NCBI RefSeq assembly: GCF_019578655.1 | Contig: NC_063256.1 | Span: 31,172,342-31,236,341 of the forward strand | Origin: Ricinus communis | Taxonomy: Eukaryota; Streptophyta; Magnoliopsida; Malpighiales; Euphorbiaceae | Length of the DNA: 64,000 nucleotides | Reading direction: 5' to 3' | Shown: positions 47,601 through 59,396 of the stretch, in pieces | How the letters are laid out: each line of letters opens with the position of its first letter | Numbering within the stretch: position 1 is the first letter of the stretch | Program-made: the position numbers and the translations under genes | The notes under the pieces: model-generated | Database searches by the model: none | What the model saw: only the letters and a program-made list of their open reading frames with translations | Told to the model about the DNA's origin: nothing

Positions 47601-48548
47601 AAGTCTAATATTCTAAAAAAATAATATAAAAATTTCACTAAAAAATATATAAAACCCTAATATATAGAAGATATATTTTATTCATCATTCTCTAACTTTA
47701 TAGATAACTTTCTTATTATGGTCTAATTTAAACATCAGAATAGAATTGTCAGAATTCGACATCCACCCTGATAATCTCTTTTCCTTTTTATAAACTAAAA
47801 ATCTTTTAGCTCTCTCTTTCTAAGTCCATCTCAAAGTTATTTGGACCCATCTCTAGTGTTAATTTTTAGCTATAAACAATCAAATCGAGATGACTCAATA
47901 ATAAAAAATAGTCACATAAAATTTTACTTAATCTATAGTCGAGATTACACTTTTTTTTTTCTTTTCATTATAATAATATAAATACATACATGGCTTAAAG
48001 ATAGAATACACCTTTTCTTAAAACTATGGCAATTCTATAAAAATGTGTTAACCAATATAACCTACTCGCACACATTTTTCATAATCGATATGAATCTTGA
48101 AGGCATCGATACGCTTAACAATAAGTAAATTTCAATCTAACTAGCAAAAGAAATAGCTTAAGAAATTTTATAATATATTCGGTTCTGCACGATTGCGAAG
48201 TTACAAAGGAATGTGGAAAGAGCTAAATTGAATAGAGGTAAATTGAATTTGAACTTAGAAGATAACACTTAATTGAATTTGAACTCTTATTAATATTACA
48301 TAATAGAAATAAGACACATCAAAGAAGAAACTAATATAGACAGCAAATGTTGGAAAATAATTATGAATACTTTTACATTTGAAAAAACGAAGCAACTCAA
48401 ATTTGAACATGAAAAAAAATAAAATAAATTCAAACAATATAATAATGCCAAATTTCATCAACATTATGCACTGAAATTCAACAAACCAAAGCCAAAATAC
48501 ATAAAATTTATAATACTTTCACCATAAGATTGCAATATTATCTTTGAT
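47601..48548. other. AT-rich spacer downstream of the GRF gene
   Basis: Includes the 3' untranslated region of the minus-strand GRF gene close to 48548. No other feature is supported. Confidence 0.55.
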
Positions 48549-50409
48549 TCAATTTAACCACATCAAGGCAATCTCAGATTTGTCCCTCACAGAACTGCCA
48601 AGTGTTGGGCTGCTATTAGCACTGCTATCAGAAAATGAAGCAAGTGTTCTCTGCAGAACCCCAGATGGGGAAGAGGCTGCAGTGGCTGGAGGACTAGTAG
48701 GATCGCCATTTTCAACTACTGTGTTACCTGAGCTGAGTTGCAACACTTCTGCTAGAGGACCACCTGGTGACACTGTAGCTCCCTCTGGCCAAGCAGCAGG
48801 AGCCAAGGCCAGAGGCTTGATACTGGAACCATGGTTCTGATCTGATTCTACTAGGCCTAAACCCATTTGAATCTGACTCATCTCATCATTTATAGAGTTG
48901 ATGCCTAGTGAAAGCAGCCCACTTGATGTAAAAGAAGAATTTGTATTCCCGGAGTTGTCACTCTGTTTATCTGATGCAACATTAGACCATGCATCAATAA
49001 AACCTCTGCTTTGATTGTTCCGTTGATCTTCTCCAGCACTGAAATCTCCAAAGGAATTCAAATTCAAAGCCTCCCTTTGGTACTCTGGATTGAAGGAACA
49101 GTCACTTGACAGTCCAATCCCTGGCCATTGTTGATCAGCTGTAGCAATGGACGCGGCTTCTCCTTTCATCATCCACTGTAAACTCCTTCAGAACATAAAG
49201 AAAAAAAAAAAAGATCCCCTAAAATCCAACCAAAACACAAAAAGAATATTACTAATAATCAGCAACTTAATCTTAAAACTAACCTGGATTCCTTGAAATT
49301 TGAAGCAAATGCCATAGACCCATCAAAATCTGCAACTTTGGTACTGGGCTTATCAAGAAAAACAGGGGCTTGAACGTATGGTTGCGCAATGGAACCAAGA
49401 AACTGAGAATCAGCAGCACCATTTTTATTAGCAACAGCCCAAGCAACAGGAGATTGTGCAGAATTAGTATGATTGTTAACATAATTATAACGGATCTTCT
49501 TGTTATTGTTGGTGTTGGCAAGGAGTTCCACAGGCTTTCTTGAACGGGGACGGCCTCTGTGCATGTGACGCTCACAGTATTTCTGATCAGGAGCAGCATC
49601 TCTTGAACACCTCCATTTCTTTCCATCTGTCCTCCTGCACCTTCCTGGCTCCAGATCTGCCCCATTTGTGTACTTCAGATTCAAACCACCACTGCCCACT
49701 GCATAAAGATTGCAACTTTGGTGATCTATTGACTACCCATCTCGCCAAAATTTAACAAACATAGATTTAAGAGAGAAGAGAAACAAGTAATTTACAAGAA
49801 GAAAGTGAAGCAGCAGCAGCTGGGTCTGAATGAAGATTTCTTGAAGTGGGTAAGAGAAGATGTGGAGGCACAGGAACAGAAGCCATCATGTACTTGTATA
49901 TCATTGCTTGTCTTTCAAGTTCTTTCCACTGTGCAATTGTAAAAGGAAACTCCAAAGATGGTGCTGCTGTTGCAGCCATTTTCATATCTACACAGTAATC
50001 CAGTCAGTCAGTCAATCTCATTTAACCTTTTCTTTCTTTTTTTTTTTTTTTTTTTCTCTCTCTCGCTCTCTGAGAGACCAATTTTTGACAAATTATTGAC
50101 TTGAGAAAAGAAAAGAAAAGAGAAGACAAGAAAAAAGAAAGATTTTCTACCTGGGGATTTGAAGACAGTAGCCGTGATGACAGCTTCTGTGGGAGAAGTG
50201 TCAAAAGGCTGCAGTGTTCTTGCAGCACTTACACTATCAACAGCAGCACCATAATAAGTAGCAGCAGCAGCAGTTCCACTTCCACCAGCAGCAACACTGT
50301 AGTAGTATGTATCACCACTAGGGTTGCACTTGATTCTGCTCCTCATTGTGGGACCATCACCAACACTTGATAGAAATGGACAGTGGTGATTCCCATGATC
50401 AAGCATCAT
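48549..50409 (-). CDS. GRF: Growth-regulating factor (QLQ and WRC) transcription factor
   Basis: Minus-strand exons: 50409-50151, 49987-49796, 49698-49284 and 49185-48549. All introns are GT..AG and the product is 500 aa. The QLQ domain (about residues 101-131) reads [20 protein letters not shown] in exon 2 and binds GIF co-activators. The WRC domain (about 165-208) reads [17 protein letters not shown].. and has the C3H spacing Cys171-x9-Cys181-x10-Cys192-x2-His195, for DNA binding and nuclear import. A basic [10 protein letters not shown] tail encodes the miR396 site. The C-terminal half is Ser/Asn-rich with a GGPLAEVL motif, as in GRF activation regions. The exon 4 acceptor at 49186/49185 was chosen because two other AG sites lead at once to stops. 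GRFs promote cell proliferation in leaves and other organs. Family membership is sure; the paralogue number is not. Confidence 0.93.
49526..49546 (-). promoter_or_regulatory. miR396 target site in GRF mRNA
   Basis: The 21-nt stretch encoding RSRKPVE in exon 3 reads cgttcaagaaagcctgtgg plus two final A on the minus strand, the canonical miR396 target in GRF genes. miR396 guides cleavage of GRF transcripts, lowering GRF levels in older tissue. Confidence 0.92.
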
Positions 50410-50960
50410 AAAAGTGGTAAAAGAAGAAAAAAAAAAAAGAAGAAAAGAAGAACAGGAGAATAACTGATGATGATGATGAGTATAGTATATATTACTGCTC
50501 CTAAAAATCTTTAGCTTGCCTTGTCTAAAACGCTAAAGCCAACTATAGTCATAATGAAACAGCTTTCTGTATTTGGGAAACTGGCTTTTCCATCAAAGTT
50601 GAATTCCCACAAACACACACAAGAGAATTTTTTTTTTTTTGGTTTCCTTTTTGAGGGTTATGGGCTTTTCTTAAAGAAAGCAGACCACCTTATTGTGCTC
50701 CATATCTCTTGTATAAGACTTATCTAATACACATCTTTCTGTTTTTTTTTTTTTTTCTCTTTTTCTTTTTTTAGTTTTTCTCTCACTAGTTGGTGGATGG
50801 TAGTGAATAATATGGTAGAGACAAGTGTGGGGCTGATGTGGGAATTTATGATATAGGAATGGGTTGCCGCCATCTTAGGCCTTTTGCTTTGCCTCCATGC
50901 TTCCAACATTCGCACCATAGTTGGTAGTAAAAGCAACTCTTCAATAATATATACTGCCCC

Positions 50961-50996
<36 letters not shown>

Positions 50997-51030
50997 ATTA
51001 ATGCGGCATCTATTGTATTCTTCTGCATGT
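50410..51030 (-). promoter_or_regulatory. GRF promoter and 5' leader with a GA microsatellite
   Basis: The + strand shows (TC)n at about 50964-50991, read as (GA)n on the coding strand. There are also pyrimidine tracts at 50630-50640 and 50738-50765. TATA-like stretches on the minus strand lie near 50485-50495 and 50945-50955; which one is used is unclear. GA repeats are binding sites of plant BPC/GAGA factors, an inference here. Confidence 0.4.
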
Positions 51031-52264
51031 AAAGCTAAAGACTGTGTACTAACCCCATCACCTTACTTTCTTATTTAGGAAAACAAAAATAAAGAAAGAT
51101 TTGGCCACCCTCCTCTCCCTTTAACTAGATATGGTAAACCCGATCCGCTCCCACAAAAGAATTCATCCTCAGCCTCAACCATAGCACCAGAGCACGAGTG
51201 GGTTTGAGTCTATCTACTTAATCTCGATTGAAGAAATCTATTTTAAATAAATTTAATTTATTCTGTTGTTTATAAATAAAATTATTTTTATATTAGTTAT
51301 TTATTAAATAATATTTCTATTAATTGAATTATAGATAACTAGTAATTATTTATATTACATTAAATTATTAACTAAGGTGTTAAGAGTGATTTTTAAAAGT
51401 AAGAGATTTTAAATTTAAATTTTTATCATTTTATATATAGATTTTTATTTCTATAATAAAAATATTTATAATGATTATAAAAATATAATTAATATTTATT
51501 ATATAATTTATAACTCGTTTAACTTTTTACAAATAAAATTTAATATAAACATTTTATCTAATATATAATATCACATGTAATAATTAATTAGTTGTGTTAT
51601 AGATGATATGGTAGTATTTCTTTCTCAATTCAATTTCAATTTTTATAAATTATATAAAATAATATTTACTTTTAAAAAAATAATAATATATAAAAAATTA
51701 TCAAAAAATATAAAATATTGTTAAATACATAAAAGTCTTTAGATTTTATACATTAATAGAATTATAAAAAAAATAGAAAAATGAGATTTCGTCCCTGCTC
51801 TACCTTTATATTTTACGAAATTTATGAAAATCTCAAAACTCGTCCTGCTCAGCTCCATTGCCACTCCTCTTTTTGTCCTTTTATAATTATTATGATTATC
51901 ATTTTTTTACCACCTTCTTGTTAAGCAAATGAGGATACGAACCGCGAATAAGATTACTAGTGCAATAGTAATAGCAGTGGGAGTAAGTAGTAGTAGCGTT
52001 GTGCATGCATTAACTCTCATTTTATTGAATTTCATTCCATTATGTCTAGTTGTTTTCAATTTTATCATGTAATTTATGAATCCGTGTTCCATAGTTTTCT
52101 TTAAAAGAAGAAAATGAACATATTACTATTTGATTTATTTCTTCTCAAGTTAATTGTCAAATAGGTATTGATATCTTGACCTAACTCCATTTCACTATTC
52201 AATTCGGTGATGGACCCAAAAATGAAGTTAGAGGAATAAACGGTAAAAAAAGAAAAGAAAGGGA
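51031..52264. other. AT-rich intergenic region
   Basis: Very AT-rich from about 51240 to 51780. No coding or structural feature is supported. Confidence 0.6.
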
Positions 52265-55100
52265 ATGCTCCAATAGGATACGGTTGGATCATGGAGGAAA
52301 GGAATGCTTTCTGGAATCATATCAGGCATCATATCAGGCATCATCGGAGGAGGAACATTCGGCATAGAAACCGTAGAAGAGGCAAATGCACGAGTGGCTT
52401 TAAGACAATGAGAAGGTCGTACATCCTCTGACTTGAATATTCTAGATTTGCCAGACCTGCTAAATTGAATAAAGGAAAAGACAAATGCTTAGAACATCAC
52501 ACAGAAGCAATAAAACAGTAGAGGGTAACAATGAAATACTTGAGCAATGGTGTCTTTGTTTAGAGGCACGGGGCTTAGAAGCTGGGACATAAAGATCGGG
52601 TACTCACTCCTCCTCGACCTAATGTTAAGGTCCTCTGGGTCATCATAGCCCTCAAGGCACTCCTCCAACTCCTCATCAGAGAGGTCCATTGTCGAAGAGT
52701 AGGCCTCTTCTCCCAATCGCATATATGCTCACCAAGATACCACATTCGGTAAGCCAACCTTGGAAGAAGAATCCTCTTGTGGTTAATGTCAGCTGCAAAC
52801 AACATATAGGGGTCCCAACTCCTCCTATCCCTGAGCCAATCCGAGTGGATCTGGAAATAGAAAACCAAGCAACTATCAATACCTTGATTATTTACAAATA
52901 AACTAATGAAATTTCTTTTACTTGATCCTAGGTCAGGGTGTTGATCCACATGTAGTGTACATGGATCTAGGCCTACTCTGACGAGACACTCCGGCTTGAG
53001 GCTAATGGCTCAAAAGAGGGAAAGTCGAGGATGTACAAATAGGTCTAACACTATCAATAATCCAAGCTCAAAAGCGCAAACCTGCACTTAATTAGCCAAT
53101 ACAAGAAGTAATAATAGAAGTGCAAAAGAAATACAACAAGTGGTAGAACATATGTGAATCGCATGCCAGAAACTGCAAAGTCTCTTGCTCCTACTATTGA
53201 TACAAGTAAGTTAGAGCAGCAAACCCCTAGTTATAGGAAGAGACCCGATCTAAGTCTCTCATAGGCGCTAAATAATGCAAGTTCAGTGAATTACCAGAAT
53301 CACAGAATAAGATAGTCTTAAACAAGTAGATGAGGAAGACTAAAGCCATCTGGTCCACCTCCCTAGCTGATCGAGGTGTTAAGCCTTTGTAATGAAGGGG
53401 TATGCACTGGTAGGCCAGACACCGAGTATTCTTACAAGTAGACAAGAATCTAAGAAGATCTATGATGTACTGGTCATGGACAATAGAGTGTTGATCATGA
53501 ATAGCATCAGCAAAAGGAACCGGGTTACCAGAGAACCCGATATTTGTAGCAGTACATAAAAATAAAGACAAAGTCAGCTCTCCAACGGGAGTATGGAAAG
53601 TGTAGGTGATATCCACCCACCTCTTTATAAGTGCGTAGAAAGAATTATGGTCTGTCCTTGATAGGCATCATATTACACATATTTACATGCCCAATTGTTT
53701 ACATTCTTGTGCATAATTATCTCGTTTTATGCTAGAATCACCTGTCTTTTGGTTCCTTTCACGTTTCAGGTCGTTATCGAAGGACATTGTCAGCAATCAA
53801 GGGAAATACATGTAATTACGGACCAGAATCCATTAAATTGAGTAAGGACTAGCATTCCGAGGGTTGAGCACGGCCTAGACTCTGGTCGTGCTGAATTGTC
53901 AAGAAGCTACCCCCAGAAGTACCATTTTGGCATGGTTTTCGTAGCCACCACGGCCTCCGCCACATCCCGTTGTGGCTCAGCATCGGCTTGGGCACGACCT
54001 GGAAGAGGTCAACACAACTGAATGTGCGTGTTCAAGACGGCCCGACTTCGCGTCAAGGGACTATATAGGCAAAATCGATTTAGTGAATGAGGGTTCAATT
54101 TTCTGACTTGATTTTCAATATACACACTCAATTCATTTGTTTCTAAACCTCAATTGTCGACTTTGGGAGATCAATTTCATCAATTGAAGGAAGGATTACA
54201 CTTGTTTCAATATCGATTTGAAGATCAAGACAAGATTTGGGAGCATTCAAGAGGCAAATTAGGGTTTGATATATGAATTGGAAAATTAAGGTTTCTCATC
54301 CAACTTGAAAGAGAAGGGTGTACATGCTTTCAATTTGCTTTTCCTTATTTGAGACGTTGAGTAAAATGTTGCTTAGATTGTTTAATTGGTATTGAGAAAT
54401 TCGTTAAATAGTCGGAACTTGATTAAGCAAGGACTGGTTAATAACACTTAGAGATAAGGTTAATCGGCTAGCCAGATTAAGGATTAACAACTCTTAATAG
54501 ACTTGAATCTAAGCTTCATGCTGTGCTGAGATTCATTGTTAGGAAGAGATTCCAACATTTAGTTCCCAGAGTTAGGAATTCGGTGAGCTCGAGAGAGGAT
54601 CGGAGTTCATTTTAGGATTCAGGCACGAGTAATCAATTTGGTAATCAAGATAATCACCTTTAGTAATTCCATCGTAATTAGGTCCCCTTTGGGTTTGCTT
54701 TCTTCCTGTGTTGCTCCATTATCCTTTCAGATTATTAAACATTTAATTAATTATTTGCTCATATTCAATCATAGCATAACACTTCATTGAGTTGTTTAGG
54801 TTAATAACATAAAAAGCTACAGTAGGTCTAGGATCACCCTTTTCTGAGAATACGACCTTGATACTCACCGTTAATGCTAGTCTGCATGGATAGGTTCACT
54901 GCCTAGGATTATAGCTACGTAAATAGCATATCAGTCCTCCCAACAATAGAAGGCAAAGTGGCCACAAACTGGTAGAACTTGGTGTCTACAATACGAGCAC
55001 AAATAGGTCTTGAAAGCTCGTTGAACCACTCCTAAGCTCTGTAGAAGTTACTAGCAAGGAGAATAGATACCAAATCCGTCTGAACATATCATAGAAAAAA
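52265..55100 (-). pseudogene. Plant mobile domain (PMD)-like pseudogene, split by solo LTR F
   Basis: The minus-strand text reads WFNELSRPICARIVDTKFYQ (about 55050), then FVATLPSIVGR, and after removal of F continues in frame as TDHNSFYALIKRWVDITYTF. FHTPVGELTLSLF and IGFSGNPVPFADAIHDQHS follow, then TPRSAREVDQMALVFLIYLF and LHYLAPMRDLDRVSSYN (about 53227). Further blocks lie at 52949-52575 (IHSDWLRDRRSWDPYMLFAA) with an acidic DLSDEELEECLEGYDDPEDL. The FHxPxGExTL pattern and downstream order resemble PMD proteins of plant transposons and MAIN/MAIL genes. Stops, frame breaks and F make it a pseudogene. The family call rests on motif memory only. Confidence 0.5.
53659..54933 (+). mobile_element. 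Solo LTR F (related to the element B LTR)
   Basis: 1275 bp from TGATAGGCATCATATTACAC to ..aaatagcatatca, flanked by a perfect 5-bp duplication GTCCT (53654-53658, 54934-54938). The start (ttacacat..) and end (ataggttcactgcc..) resemble B's LTR. GC-rich cacggcc/gtcgtg repeats occur at 53875-54050, followed at once by a TATA box, ctatataggc, at 54061. No internal genes, so it is a solo LTR. Confidence 0.85.
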
Positions 55101-55139
55101 GGTTCTATATATAAAGACACACATTAGAAGCAAAACTTA

Positions 55140-56170
55140 GGTGTGCATGTGTTATTACCTAGTTTTTTCTCCTCCGTTATATAAGCCCAATGACGAAAGT
55201 AGGACAAGTTTAGTAGAGTGAAATTCGAGTAGTGAAGGGAAGAAAGCTCCGAAAAGCACCTAAACACACTAGAACCCTTTAGAATGGATTGTTGAAACAG
55301 AAAGAACCCCTAAGAAACTCTTAGAAATCTTCAAAAACACAGAACCGGAACCTGGAAACCTCACCCAGCTAAAAACCCTAGTGGACTAGCTTGAACCTAG
55401 GTAGGGTAAGGCCAAGTCCACGTGGGCTTAAGCTAAGTCCAGGTAGGTTTAGCTAAGCCTATATGGCTTAGGTGATAAATCCACATGGGCTTAGCTTCCA
55501 AAATGCAATCTTCCTTAAAGTTTATGCATTTTGGTGATAGTATCCACAAAGGGAAGCATGCCATCATCCAAGAACACTCTCTAATTCTAAAAAATGCATC
55601 CTTGACCCTCTATTCCTTTAACCAATTAAAAGCCTCCCCCCTAAAACCCTAAAGACACTCACTCTTACATATAAATACATCATTAACCCTTCCTAAAACC
55701 ATAGTCGCACTCTCTCACATAAAAGCCAAAAATAGAAAACCTAATTTCTACACCTTTAACATCCTCCACCCACCTCCTTCCTCCAAAAAAAGAAAAAGAA
55801 TTCCCTGAAAGAAACCCACTTGAGAACCTCTTCACCCTTTTATGCACATCCCCTTTCTTAGCCAAGACAAAAATTATCACACACTTTCATTAAAACCTTC
55901 ATTTAGCCTTTTATCGATTCTTTTTTAGCAACTAAGAATCATTTAGAAGACCAGAATTCCTCCACCTTCTTTCTTAAATAATTTAAAAGAGCCACCTTTA
56001 TACCCATTCTTAAAACTACCTTAACTTCCACTAAAACAAGAGAAGCCCTCTTTTGTGCTAAAAACTTATGTTGCGTAGATCTTGACAAGGTCTAGGAGCA
56101 CTGAGGAGTCTATTTGGATGTTTAAAAGTCTAGAAGTCCCTTCATATACTTAAAGTCTCTTCCTATTTTG
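55140..56170 (-). repeat. LTR-like fragment, probably minus orientation
   Basis: Non-coding. It carries a short tandem block at 55385-55500 built on aagtccacgtgggctta-type palindromes, and a C-rich stretch at 55680-56060 that reads as a purine-rich leader on the minus strand. No ends could be fixed, so the class is uncertain. Confidence 0.3.
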
Positions 56171-57840
56171 AAAATCTTCAAATGTAATACCCCGAGGGCC
56201 TAATTTACGGAGTTTAACTTGCTTTTGCACATTCTAATCACCATTTTCATCATATACATCGCCTTTATTGAGTTTTCTTTTGTTTTTTTTAGGGGGGGGG
56301 GGGTTTCTATTGAAAAAGAGGCTAAAAATGGAAGTTTGAAGGCTTTTGCAAGCTTACCCCATGTGGGCTTTCGCTTAGCCCATGTCAGTTAAGCTTACCC
56401 CATGTAGGGTAAGCTTATAGAAGCCCTTAAACTTCCATTTTTAGTGTATTTTTTGGTGTTTATAGCTTTGAGTGTCATTTATAGGATAAGATAATATTTT
56501 TCCAATGTGTTTAACTTGTGTTTAACATGATTTAAAGTGGATTTGTAGTTATGAAGCATGCTTTAGGTTCATTTTTAGGTCAATGTGTGTTTTAATGGCT
56601 TATTTGGCTCAATCGTGTTTTAATGTTTTGTTCATATGATTAAGAACATGTTTAGGACCAAATGAGTTCTTTTACATTATTTTTAGTTAATAAATGTTTA
56701 GGATTTGATTTATATGTTTGAACTTTATCCCTTTAAGTGTTGAAGTAGCTATCTTGACATTTTTTGGGCTTGAAATGCAATTTTGTATGTTAAGTGTGTT
56801 TCACCACGTGTTTATGAGCGTTTAAACTAACTTCTTATCTTCATAGTACAGGTTCAGCTCCTTTGGAGTTGGCTTAACCCTCCCTAATGAAGGTTCCCTA
56901 AGTTTAGTTCTAATTTAGGATTAATAGTATGCCTATGTGTTTATATGCTTGTGTGCATGACTAGTATTAATTAGGATATTAGCTATTCTCCCTTTATAAT
57001 TATCTATCTTGTTGGTACCCCTTTATTTCCTTCTTTCCCTTTCTTTGGGTTGAATTTAATTTAATATTAATATATTTAGATTTCACTTCACATGCTAAAG
57101 GTAAACTGAACTTAGGTTAATTGATCACCTCGCAAGACTATTAAAATAAATCAACTTACTACCCGCCTTTCATTTCTCATTCATTTATTTAACCAAAGAT
57201 AAAAAGAATCCAGCATCCACATGCTTAACAAAATCGGCTCTTATTTGGTCATCTTGACATGTCAGATAAAATTTAAGGTACTAATGTACCTTCCTAGTAT
57301 TAGTGGCAGCAATGTGCCTTTTCTAATTATGTAGATGTATGCTAGACTAGTTCTTCCCTTTTCACCTTTGCATGTCTAAACAAAATTATAAATGTCATAG
57401 TAATAAAAAGAGTAGTAACCAAGCTAGGTTAATACGATTACAGAAACTAAAAGCCTTAGAGTCTAATAGAGGCCAGACTATGTGTCAAGGCGTATTGGGG
57501 TGCTTAACCCCTTCCCAGCACGTACCTAACTTTCTGATCCAAAATCTTTGATTCAAGGAGGGCAAAAGTTAGGCTCTCCACGAGGAATCCGAGCCGCCAT
57601 TCTTCGCCCTTCTTTATTTGTCCCAGTTATTTTACCCGGATGGCCAATTCAAGTCTTCTCTGATAATTTGCAGCCACTACAGTTATTGTGATGTATTGAG
57701 ACCTCTTCCTTAGATGGTTCACTTTCAAATCGAGCCTAGTACGGATGAGAAAACCTTCGACATAGTACACAGTCGCTACCGCTAATGGGCTAAAGGCTCA
57801 TGAAATTAGCCAAGCACCCATAATATGTTAAGAATTCTTG
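56171..57840 (+). repeat. LTR-like fragment, probably plus orientation
   Basis: It holds a G-run at about 56292-56304 and a palindromic block at 56350-56420 (accccatgtgggctt, agcccatgtcagttaag) similar to that at 55385-55500. A relatively GC-rich unique stretch (57480-57790) has ggtgcttaaccccttcc, reminiscent of gypsy U5 sequence. No genes are seen; borders are approximate. Confidence 0.3.
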
Positions 57841-58842
57841 AATTTTTAGAGCTTTTTGGCATGTGTAGAGTTCATCTGCCTTGTGCAGAGTTGATTGACT
57901 ATTTATCCTAAGGCAACCAATTTTGGTTAAAATCCATGCAATTTATTGCTAATTATTATATACCCTAGTGTAAAAATGTCAGGTAATAAAGAATAATGAA
58001 GAAAATACCTCATCGACAATAGAAAAGGCTCGATGTGTGCTCAATTTGGCCAAAAGAGGGATTTCCTTTCCTTTCACTAAGTTCCAAGTAGTTCTAGCAT
58101 GTCGTTGGTGGAGAAAAATCCCAAATTAAACCACATGGATTGTGACCAGATGATCTGCACGTAAAGCTGGCAATTTAGAAACTGATTTGGTGGAATTTGG
58201 TCAAGCAATGAAAAAGAAATCAAGAAAAGAAAGTAGGAAGAAGAAAAGAGGAAGGATAGAATGAGAAAGAAAGAGGAATGAATATTGATATATGTCTTAA
58301 AAGAGGTAAAGTACCACTTTGGTCCCTGACCACTAAATTACCATGTAGTCCTTGACTAGCAAATTAACAGTTTAAAGTCCTTGAAAAGGCAAAAATATCA
58401 AATCACACCTGAAGTGAGAAAATTATCATTCTCCATCTTGGAAGTGGAAAAATCACCAGTTTGACACCGTAAAGTGGGAAATTTACCAAATTATATCCAC
58501 AAAGTGGAAATTACAATTCTTGCTTCCCGAAGCGGTAAATAGTTAGAAAATTTCAAACAATTAGCAACGTAGGTGCCCATCATTTAGAATTTTAAAGAAA
58601 GGGGTAAAATCCCTACATCAACAACAAGCTAAATAGAGAACTCTACACTAGATCCATTTTAGAAAAAACCATAAAGCTAGGAGAAAGTCTCTGCATACAC
58701 TTATTTTGAAGGGAGGTCTTCAAGATATCAAAAACTTATGGAATAAAGCTTTCAATAACTACTATATCCTTGATAATTATGCTTTGTCTTGATCTACTTA
58801 ACCATGAACATGTTTATAAATCTCGACAAACAAGAGGCAAAC
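57841..58842. other. Non-coding region with degraded repeats
   Basis: gtgcagagttgattgact at about 57885 resembles the Ogre-type LTR repeat. At 58310-58540 short phrases such as aaagtgg(a/g)aaattac recur, suggesting a decayed tandem array. No coding region is supported. Confidence 0.4.
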
Positions 58843-59396
58843 TGTAAGCACTAGATTTTGAATTATGGAAAACCCAATGATGAAAATCAGTATTCCTCCT
58901 GAATCTCACAGAGATTAGAAAAGCTACAGTCTCGATTAGAGTTGCGCGTTGATTGAACCAGAAAGATTATTTTGCGAAGATTCTCTAAAAATTGAGAAAA
59001 AAAAGTAAAAATTAGGTCAAAATAGATTGAAGTAGTTAAAATTGAGTCAAAATTGAATAGTTAAAAAAGGGTCACAATCAGAAATTTTTCACTCCTACTA
59101 GTCCTACAGCTGATCAGCTGTGCACATAGCTAGTCAGCTATGCACTCAACTGGTCGGATGTCCATTATGTGTTTATGGGTAATTATCATTTATTTTCAAA
59201 TTTAAACACTCGTAGTTATCAAATTTGATTTTTTTAAAAGGATTTACTTGATATTATATGAATTTAAAAAATTTTACTTATTGATTATTATATTTGATTT
59301 ATTGGATATTATTTGATTTAAAAAAAAAGGCTTTTATTTGTCAATTAAGAAAATAGATCTAATAATTTATGATAACTAATCTGGTCTTGATTTTAG
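58843..59396 (+). repeat. Ogre-type LTR fragment 1
   Basis: Starts TGTAAGCACTAGATTTTG, followed by the family phrase ccaatgatgaaaatcagtat. It has the cagctgatcagctg repeats at about 59105-59165, then stops where a second copy begins. Confidence 0.65.

Noticed and set aside
48544..48840. 98-codon plus-strand frame
   Set aside because: Antisense shadow of GRF exon 4.
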